From assembly GCA_963727245.1 (NCBI GenBank), contig CAVSFO010000021.1, positions 1 to 64,000 of the forward strand: a stretch of DNA of 64,000 nt, written 5' to 3'. Shown one piece after another: positions 57,795 through 64,000 of the stretch; position 1 is the stretch's first letter, and every line of letters starts with the position of its first letter. The translations under genes were made by a program, and so were the position numbers. Under the pieces are notes generated by a model that was given only the letters and a program-made list of their open reading frames with translations, searched no databases and had not been told where the DNA came from. This DNA is from JBKQVT01 sp963727245 (GTDB lineage: Bacteria; Planctomycetota; Planctomycetia; Pirellulales; Thermoguttaceae).

Positions 57795-57838
57795 CAAAAA
57801 AAGCACCGGCATGGTGCGAAGGATTCGCACCATGCCGG
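57795..57838 (-). terminator. Strong intrinsic terminator of the outer-membrane barrel gene
   Basis: A perfect 15-bp stem, CCGGCATGGTGCGAA (57806-57820) with TTCGCACCATGCCGG (57824-57838), has a 3-base loop. Read on the minus strand it is followed by TGCTTTTTTTGGG. It lies 55 bases beyond the stop of the gene at 57893. Confidence 0.95.
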
Positions 57839-57892
57839 AAAGGTCGGAGGATTCTGTTGGCGTTTTTTGCCGCGTGGATTCGCGTGCCCGGG

Positions 57893-58939
57893 CTAATAGG
57901 TGATGCCGGCGCCGATGCCGAAACCAACCAGGTTGACGTGCCCCTTGCCCGTATCCGTCATGCCTTCCGGGACAGAACGGGGGCCATAGAAGTCGCGGTC
58001 GGTCACGTTCCAGTATTGATACTCGAACGATGCCCGGATAAAGGCATTGGCCGGGATGCACTTCAAGGCCATGTTCCACTGTCCGCCGGCCTCGATTTCG
58101 CCGATGAACAGGCTGGCGTCGCTCTTGTCCGTGCTGGGGTCAAGGTCCCCGTCGATGGCGTAACCGCTGGCGTTGTTGTCCCACAGCCAGGACAGCCGCA
58201 AGCTATAGAAAAGGTTGAAGTTGCCGCAGCCCACCGGGCGGATGCCCGTCAACGCCGTGGTGAGGCCCACGCCGTCGAAGTTGAGCTGTGACGCGGCAAA
58301 ACCGGCATAAGGGGGATCGCTCTCAGCCGCCGCCAACTCAACGCCTTGGTGGAATTGCCCGTAGCGAACGCCGCCGGCCCACTGGAAATTGGTGCAGCCG
58401 TAGGTGAACAAGCGGGTGACTTCGAGGTCGAAGGTCTCGGCGGCGAATTGGGTTTGCGAGTAGTACCCCGCGCCGGTGTCCCTGTCCAAGTAGGCGTACA
58501 TGTTCACATTGGTGTCTTGGCCCATCTGCCAATAGCGGGCTTCGATTCCCCAGCAATCTCCCTGCCAACCGAGGGTGATCCGCGGCGAAATGATCATCCT
58601 GCTATCCTCGGTCGAAGAGAACACGTGGTCGTCGCCGGAGAGGGTGATCTTCTGGGCTCCGACCGGGTCCAGCCAGAGGGCCTCGACGCCGGCATACCAG
58701 TGCCGATCGCAGCCGCAACCGCAACCGCAGCCGCAGCCCTCACCGCATGTCATGCAGGGAGCGGCGGGCGTGACGACAGGGGTGGTGGACGCCGCCAGGC
58801 TAAAGGCGACCGGGGTGACGCTTGACGGCATGGGGGCAACAGGCAGGTCTGCCTCTTGCGCGAAGGCCGCGCTCTGACATACCAACAGGCCGACCGCGGC
58901 CAAGGACACGAACACCAGGGTCCAATTCAGACGGTTCAT
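57893..58939 (-). CDS. Lpg1974-type outer-membrane beta-barrel protein
   Basis: A 348-residue protein with signal peptide MNRLNWTLVFVSLAAVGLLV and cleavage near AFA. A short linker carries seven Cys in a Cys-Gly run (C62, C65, C69, C71, C73, C75, C77). The remainder alternates strand-like segments (WYAGVEALWLDP, SRMIISPRITLGWQGDCWGI, ARYWQMGQDTNVNMYAYLDR, NAFIRASFEYQYWNV) and ends GFGIGAGITY, with the terminal aromatic expected of a BAM substrate. The family forms outer-membrane pores. The Cys-Gly run could bind metal or cross-link. A strong terminator follows the gene. Confidence 0.83.
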   Translation of the reverse strand: MNRLNWTLVFVSLAAVGLLVCQSAAFAQEADLPVAPMPSSVTPVAFSLAASTTPVVTPAAPCMTCGEGCGCGCGCGCDRHWYAGVEALWLDPVGAQKITLSGDDHVFSSTEDSRMIISPRITLGWQGDCWGIEARYWQMGQDTNVNMYAYLDRDTGAGYYSQTQFAAETFDLEVTRLFTYGCTNFQWAGGVRYGQFHQGVELAAAESDPPYAGFAASQLNFDGVGLTTALTGIRPVGCGNFNLFYSLRLSWLWDNNASGYAIDGDLDPSTDKSDASLFIGEIEAGGQWNMALKCIPANAFIRASFEYQYWNVTDRDFYGPRSVPEGMTDTGKGHVNLVGFGIGAGITY

Positions 58940-59605
58940 TGCTTTGACTCCTCCATGAGTTTTCCACGCGCTTCCCTAGAGCCACCGCACCACGCGGAAG
59001 CCCGAACGCCGCAATCCGCGTCGACCGTGACGCGAAGATCAAGAAACGAGAACAAGGGTGCGTTCGATTGCCACCGCTGAAATCGACATGCTTTTTCCGC
59101 AAATTGATCCTTTCGCGCAGTCCCGTCGCCACCGAAAAATCCGCTAGCCGCCCCCTGTCCGGACAAATCGGCACAATCGTTACAGACGGAATTCGCCCCG
59201 CGGGCCGGAGGCTCGCCGTCGCCCGTATTACTGCACGACTATCTCCTCCCCTTCGCCCTGCGACGGTCTTCTTGCCGTGCCAGAGGCCGGTTGTACCGGA
59301 TGTAGGGGCTGTGACGGATATGCCGATCCTGAGCGATTTTCCGACTGTAACGCGGCTGCCAGCAGGGTCTTGCGGCCGCGCCGGCGCCAGCCCCTGGGCC
59401 GGGATTAACGTGTAGGGTGGGTCGAGCAAACCGCACACCTGGTGGGACTTCGGTCGCTTACCCGGCGTCGATCTTCCCGCGGCCTGGAATTCAAGCCAGA
59501 TGCGGTTTGCGAAGACCCACCAGAGTCTGCGCGACCTCGTCCCACCCTTCGGTGAGAAATGCGCACTCAGCGCGCCACCTGCAACGGCGTACTGAATAAT
59601 CCGCC
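58940..59605. other. Gene-free stretch between the alpha-galactosidase stop and the barrel gene
   Basis: Both flanking genes are on the minus strand, so this is the leader of the barrel gene and the downstream region of the galactosidase gene. It contains the left 138-bp element (59412-59549, listed). Nothing else was recognised. Confidence 0.5.
59412..59549 (+). repeat. Left 138-bp element flanking the alpha-galactosidase gene
   Basis: Begins GTAGGGTGGGTCGAGCAAAC and ends GACCTCGTCCCACCCTT. Read end to end it matches the reverse complement of 61799-61937 over its whole length, including CCTGGTGGGACTTCGGTCGC and AGATGCGGTTTGCGAAG. It is a longer version of the GTAGGGTGGGTCGAGC family. Confidence 0.92.
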
Positions 59606-61594
59606 TTAAGGCCGGGGCTTGCCGATCCGGAGCAGTACGACGCCGTGGCGCGGCACCGCCGCTTCCCAGCCGCTGGCCGCCGCGGCCAAGTCTTGCTGCC
59701 GCCACAGGTCGCGTACCGGCTGGGGACCGTGGAGGTTCAAGTCCGGCCAGTCGATTCTCACGGTGCCGGCGACGTCTCCGCGGTTGAACAGGCCCACGGC
59801 CAGCGTGCCGTCGGCCAAAGGTCGTGCCCAGACCTCGTGGGGGCCTTTCTGTTTGACGCGTCCGGCGGCGCGGCCCAAGGGGTCCTGGTCGACCGCCAGC
59901 ACTTCACTATTGGTCAACAGGGCGAGCGTGTAGTCGTCCATCGCCGAGAGATCGCAGCCCAGCAGCAGCGGGGCGGCCAAGAGGCACCAGAGGCTGACGT
60001 GGGTGATCTGCTCGTGGCGATCCAAGTGGGTCCGGTGCATCGTCCGGACCCCGCCGACCTTGCCCACCACGAGCATGTCCGGATCGTTCCAATGTCCCGG
60101 GCCGGCGTACTTCTCATGTCCGTCCTGGCTGAAGCCGTTGGAGATAATGAGGGCCCAGTTATCATAGATGTCGTCGGTGGTCCGCCAGAGGTTTGCCCCC
60201 ACCTGTGCGGCCCCACTCCCAGACGTTGTCGCTTCCATACTGACAAAGGCTGTACACGATGTCGCGGTCGCAGCGGTCCAGCGCCTGGCCCATGACGCGA
60301 AAGGGCTTCATGGTGCGCTGACGGCCGGAGAGCGTCGCCACGCTGCCATAGGAGCACCAGTCGTCCTTGAGAAAATCCACGCCCCACTTGGCATAGGTGT
60401 CGGCGTCCTGCTGCTCGTGCTGCCAACTGCCGGCGTAGCCGCCGCAGGTGAAGGGCCCGGGCGACGAGTAGATGCCCAGCTTCAGCCCTTTGCCATGGAG
60501 ATAATCGGCCAGGGCTTTCATGTCGGGAAACCGGCTGTTGGACTGGATCTGGCCCTGGGCGTCGCGCTTGCCCTCCCAGGAGTCGTCGATGTTGACGTAC
60601 TGATAGCCGTAGCCGGCAAGACCGAACTTGACCAGGGCGTCGGCCGCGGCGCGGACCAGTTCGTCCGTGACCAATCCTCCCCAGCAGTTCCAGGAGTTCC
60701 AACCCATCGGCGGCGTGCGGGCCAGCTTGTGAGGCCCGGCGACGATGGTCAACCTGGCGCGGGCTTCTCCCAGCGGGTTGCCGGCCGTGATCGTCGCCAC
60801 CGTGGTCCCCGCTTGCTTGAGCGAGCCGGTGATGATGCCGGTATGCCCATCGAGAGTCAGCCCCGCGGGGAGATTCTCGGCCGAAAACCGTAGCGGCCGC
60901 TCGCCGCTGGCAGGAACCAGGAACAGGAACGGACGGCCCGGCGTGGCTCCCGTGATTGTCGGGGCGTGGATGGCCGGCCGCGGCGAATTCTCGTGGGCAA
61001 TCGGCGGTCCGACCGGCCAGGGCGGGTCGATGGTTTCCGGTCGTGCCTTGCGCCCGGCGCCAGCTCCAGGATGGCGCCGGCCCAGTCGGCACGGTCGTAG
61101 TCGGTGCCGTCGCCGCCGTCGTTGACCCGCAGCAGCAGCCGGCGGGCGCCGCGAAGATCGGCGCTGAGCATCTTCGCTTCGTTGCCGCCGCGCATGACGT
61201 CCGTTTCCACGACCTTCTTGCCGTCGACCCAGACCTCGAAGCCGACGCTCCCCTTGCCGTGGGCGTCGTCATCCACACCGACCATCCCCACGAACTTCGT
61301 GGCGGCCCCTTTGAGGTCGATCCACATCTCGCTGACGGAATACGTCCCTATGCCGTGGACAAAACCGACGCCGTGGATTTGGATGGGGTGGCTCTCGGCG
61401 GAGCAGCCTGCCCGCGCGACGGCCCAGCTCTGTTCGATCTTGTTGACATCGAGGCTGTCGAGCCAGATGGCGCCGGCCGGCGCATCCTTGCCCCGCAGTG
61501 CCGCCACGTCCTGGGCCCGGCCCTGGGCGGCCGCCAGACAAACCAACCAGGCCATCGCCGTCAGACGCGCCGAACGTGCCAAAATGGACCGCAT
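59606..61594 (-). CDS. Secreted GH27 alpha-galactosidase with NPCBM and Ig-like domains (two frame breaks)
   Basis: Signal peptide (SARLTAMAWLVCLAAAQGRA); NPCBM carbohydrate-binding domain (about 35-165; HGIGTYSVSEMWIDLKGAAT, GFEVWVDGKKVVET); a break near 61050; an Ig-like putative domain (GRPFLFLVPASGERPLRFSA, LPAGLTLDGHTGIITGSL); then the GH27 barrel with TPPMGWNSWNCWGG, the nucleophile in VDFLKDDWC and, after a break near 60210, the acid/base in GHWNDPDMLVVG. A C-terminal beta domain ends at 59606. About 662 residues. It removes terminal alpha-galactose from plant or algal glycans outside the cytoplasm. ATG 61594 has CGGAGA 7 bases upstream. It is bracketed by inverted copies of a 138-bp element. 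Confidence 0.88.
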
Positions 61595-61656
61595 GAGCAT
61601 TCTCCGATCAAGTGAGGGGGGGCAAAGTGGCAGGCGTGTAGGAGTGAACTTCCGCA

Positions 61657-61690
61657 CCCCTATCCCTCCGGGAGAGGGTTGGGGTGAGGG
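61657..61690. repeat. TATCCCTCCGGGAGAGGGTT repeat arm
   Basis: A single arm (CCCCTATCCCTCCGGGAGAG, then GGTTGGGGTGAGGG) of the family found at 28134 and 46429. Confidence 0.87.
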
Positions 61691-61798
61691 CGGCCAGCGC
61701 GGGACGGTCCCCCGTGAACGCTTGCCCTGGAAAACATTAACTGTACTCCGTTGCAACGGGAAAGTCCATTTTCAACCGCTCGGGCCGCATCTTTCGCC

Positions 61799-61937
61799 GT
61801 AGGGTGGGCCAAGGTCGCGCGGCTTCCGGTGGGGCTTCGCAAACCGCATCTCGCTTAAATTCCCGGTCACTGGGAAATCGACATCCGGCAAGCGACCGAA
61901 GTCCCACCAGGCCTGCGGTTTGCTCGACCCACCCTAC
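61799..61937 (-). repeat. Right 138-bp element, inverted relative to 59412
   Basis: The reverse complement begins GTAGGGTGGGTCGAGCAAAC and runs parallel to 59412-59549 to its end. It lies 205 bases upstream of the galactosidase start codon. Its own ends (GTAGGGTGGG and CCCACCCTAC) are inverted repeats of each other. Confidence 0.92.
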
Positions 61938-62182
61938 GTACTGGTGCTAAATACAGAGCCTTGCCAACGCCGTTGCCGTGCCTTATTGTGAATTTAGCGT
62001 TAGGCCGCCAGGGTGATCGAACCAACCTGGGGGCGGCAACGTAACGTGAGTTTGAGGCAGGAGGCGGGGTTCCCCTACCTATTTCTTGGCGGCCAGGCGA
62101 ACAGGGCGTCCAAGGATGGGGGGCGGTCCCCTGGTGCTTCCTGGCGTTTTCCCCTCCTTCTACGCATAGGGCGAGACACTGC

Positions 62183-63096
62183 ATGGATTCCGACATTGTG
62201 ATCGAGACCCGGAATCTCACCAAGGTTTATCGGGATTTCTGGGGCCGGCAGAAGGTGCGGGCCCTGAAGGCCCTGGACCTTGAGGTTCGCAAAGGGGAGA
62301 TTTTCGGCCTGCTGGGCCCGAACGGCTCGGGCAAGACGACCACGATCAAACTCCTCTTGGGGCTGCTGTTCCCCACCAGCGGCGAGGCCCTGGTCTTCGG
62401 CCGCGAGGCCACCGAAGTGACCAAGAACGAGCGCATCGGCTACCTGCCCGAGGAGTCGTACCTCTACCGCTTCCTCAACGCCGAAGAGACGCTGGATTTT
62501 TACGGCCGGCTGTTCGACATGCCGCGGGCGGTGCGGCGGCAGCGGGCGGCCGACCTGATCGACCTGGTGGGGTTGGGCTGGGCGAAGCGGCGGCAGTTGA
62601 AGGAATACTCCAAGGGCATGACCCGGCTGATCGGCCTGGCCCAGGCCCTGATCAACGATCCGGAGTTGCTCTTCCTGGACGAGCCCACCAGCGGCCTGGA
62701 TCCCATCCACACCAGCGAGATGAAGGGACTGATCTGCCGCCTGCGGGACGAGGGCAAGACGATCGTCATGTGCAGCCACCTGCTGGCCGACGTGCAGGAC
62801 GTTCGCGATCGCATCGGCATCCTCTACAAGGGCGAGTTGAAGGAGTTGGGGCGGGTCGACGCCCTGGTGAAAGTCCGCAACGAGACGCAGATCCTCACCT
62901 CGCTGCTGAGCGCGGAGGCCCAGGCCGAGGTGCGCCAGGTGGTCGAGCGCCATCAGGGGCAGGTGCTTTCCATGGACAACCCCACCACCTCGCTGGAGGA
63001 GTTGTTCTTGCACATCATCGATCAGAGCGAGGCCCACCCCGGCCGGCGCGTGCGCGGGGTGCAGCCCGGCGCCCTTCGGGCACCCCTTCGGTATAA
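62183..63096 (+). CDS. ABC transporter ATP-binding protein, ABC-2 export type (3' end uncertain)
   Basis: From ATG 62183: TRNLTKVYRDFWGRQKVRAL, Walker A GPNGSGKTTT, Q-loop replaced by GYLPEES, signature YSKGM (in place of LSGGQ), Walker B LLFLDEPTSGLDP and H-loop CSHLLADV; then a C-terminal extension (TTSLEELFLHIIDQSEAHPG). About 300 residues are expected. The frame does not meet a stop before the window end, because it coincides with that of the downstream permease body; a TAA in another frame at 63094-63096, just before the permease ATG, is the probable true stop after an indel near 63050-63090. It energises a multispan exporter encoded next. Confidence 0.87.
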
Positions 63097-63104
63097 GAGC
63101 TTCC

Positions 63105-64000
63105 ATGCCCATCGAAACCAACGATTTTGTCTCCTTTCCGGAGTGGTTTGCCGGCGCCGCGCCGACGTGGCTGATTATCGTGGTCGCGGTGGCGCTGGTG
63201 GCGTTGGCGGTCTCCTGGCTGGCGGCGTTGCTCGGCGCGGGCCGAAGAAGGCGGCCGCCATGCCTTGGAAGGTGCTGGCGGCCGCCGCGGCCGACCTGAC
63301 GCGGATGTCGCCCCGCCGCGTGTGGGCGCTTTCCTGGCTGGCCGTCAAGGAGTCGATCCGCAACCGCGTGATCGTGATCTTCGTGGTCTTCGTGGTCCTC
63401 TTGCTCTTTGCCGGCTGGTTCATCGACCCCTCCAACCCCGATCCCGCCAGGCAATATCTCGAATTGGTGCTCACCATGACCGGCTATCTGACGCTGCTGC
63501 TGGCGTTGTTTATCAGCGCGTTGAGCCTGCCGGCCGACATTAAGAACCGCACCCTGCACACCGTGGTCACCAAGCCCGTCCGCACCAGCGAGATCGTGCT
63601 CAGCCGCATCCTGGGTTTTACCATCGTGGGGACCGTGCTGCTGGTGCTGATGGGCCTGATCAGCTACGAATTCGTGGTTCGCGGCTTGTCGCACACCCAC
63701 CAACTCACGGCCGCCGACCTGCGTCCGGTCGGCCCCGTCTCCCGCGGCGAAGTCCCCGTCCTCAAGGGGCTTACCGGCCGCGCGCGCAACCATCGGCACG
63801 AGGTCACCATCGTCACCGTCGACGGCCGGCCGCAGGCCCGCGTCGAGACGGCGCAGGGGCACTGGCACAAGGTCACGGTCACCGGCTCCGGCAAAGACGC
63901 CACGTACCTTGTGGGCCCGCCGGAAGACATGCTGGTGGCCCGGGTGCCGGTCTACGGCAAATTGCGGTTCAAGAATCGCCTCGGCGTCGACACTGAAAAG
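63105..64000 (+). CDS. ABC-2 type permease subunit, 3' partial (frame broken near 63245)
   Basis: It starts MPIETNDFVSFPEWFAGAAP with a first helix (TWLIIVVAVALVALAVSWLA). After LLGAG a G seems to be missing near 63245; the reading then continues PKKAAAMPWKVLAAAAADLT, a cytoplasmic segment, helix IRNRVIVIFVVFVVLLLFAG, helices around LELVLTMTGYLTLLLALFIS and SRILGFTIVGTVLLVLMGL (each 20 or fewer residues quoted), and a long periplasmic beta domain (EVTIVTVDGRPQARVE) that runs off the window. It pairs with the upstream ATPase as an exporter of unknown substrate. The large extracytoplasmic domain is common in planctomycete versions. Confidence 0.83.

Larger units (their letters stand above)
57200..57892. 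other. Gene-free stretch upstream of the YTV gene
   Basis: No gene is supported. It contains the leader of the YTV gene, the palindromic cluster at 57585-57785 and the terminator at 57795-57838. The section 57380-57430 is locally AT-rich (CAAAAATTTTCAAG) and is a candidate promoter region for the YTV gene, but no convincing -35/-10 pair was found. Confidence 0.55.
61595..62182. other. Gene-free stretch between divergent galactosidase and ABC genes
   Basis: Contains one CCCTCTCCCTCCGGGAGAGG-type arm (61657-61690) and the right 138-bp element (61799-61937); otherwise no recognised gene. Promoters for both divergent genes should be here but were not resolved. Confidence 0.5.

Noticed and set aside
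57200..57892. tRNA or small-RNA gene in the long spacer with many hairpins
   Set aside because: Hairpins belong to known palindromic repeat types; no cloverleaf or CCA-type structure was seen.

Overview
The window is high-GC DNA from a bacterium that is almost certainly a planctomycete; Pirellulales is my guess at the order. The case rests on several families found mainly in Planctomycetota. These are a YTV-repeat surface protein, a TIGR03009-type secreted protein, two prenyltransferase-like/DUF4159 proteins, a DUF1570 metallopeptidase, an Lpg1974-type outer-membrane barrel, a PqqD-S2P-HlyD protein and a BRCT-MerR-TPR fusion. No rRNA, tRNA, CRISPR array or intact transposase was recognised.

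Layout. 0-8.8 kb: a tandem-duplicated secreted SGNH hydrolase, a MoxR / DUF58 / transglutaminase operon, a YchF-like GTPase and a DUF4261 protein. 8.9-15 kb: a small membrane protein, a DUF1570 peptidase, an orphan ABC solute-binding lipoprotein, a GH57 glucanotransferase and a one-helix membrane protein. 15-28 kb: two paralogous DUF4159 genes on the minus strand, divergent from a second MoxR operon (MoxR, four-helix-bundle insert, DUF58, BatA-like, VWA/GATase-like). 28-34 kb: three adjacent genes for a GAF-HlyD protein, a HlyD adaptor and a PqqD-S2P-HlyD protein, proposed to be a peptide maturation or export module. 34-37.4 kb: a DUF4062 protein with one membrane helix and a long array of 48-residue repeats. 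37.6-46.3 kb, all minus strand: a LarA-like protein coupled to a di-haem peroxidase, pheT-pheS, a ribbon-helix-helix protein behind a perfect sigma-70 promoter, a small HTH membrane protein and larC. 46.7-51 kb, plus strand: a KaiA-like protein (degenerate receiver plus helical domain), a DUF11 surface protein and a TIGR03009 protein. 51-61.6 kb, minus strand: a TolC/NodT lipoprotein, serA, the BRCT-MerR-TPR protein, the YTV protein, the outer-membrane barrel and a GH27 alpha-galactosidase. The window ends inside an ABC-2 transporter (ATPase plus permease).

Two features dominate the sequence. First, about 28 single-base frame breaks interrupt otherwise well-conserved genes, including the housekeeping gene serA. 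Two can be localised by internal comparison (an extra G at 16501-16502 and an extra A at 37125), and they look like sequencing or assembly indels rather than real gene decay. I therefore annotate the broken genes as single CDSs. Second, intergenic space is packed with at least ten families of short palindromic or tandem repeats. Several run into the 3' ends of genes and supply their last codons and stop. Two inverted 138-bp copies of one family bracket the alpha-galactosidase gene.

The best candidates for new biology are the GAF-HlyD / HlyD / PqqD-S2P-HlyD cluster, the KaiA-like protein, and the DUF4062 repeat protein, whose array contains a recent five-unit (720-bp) duplication.
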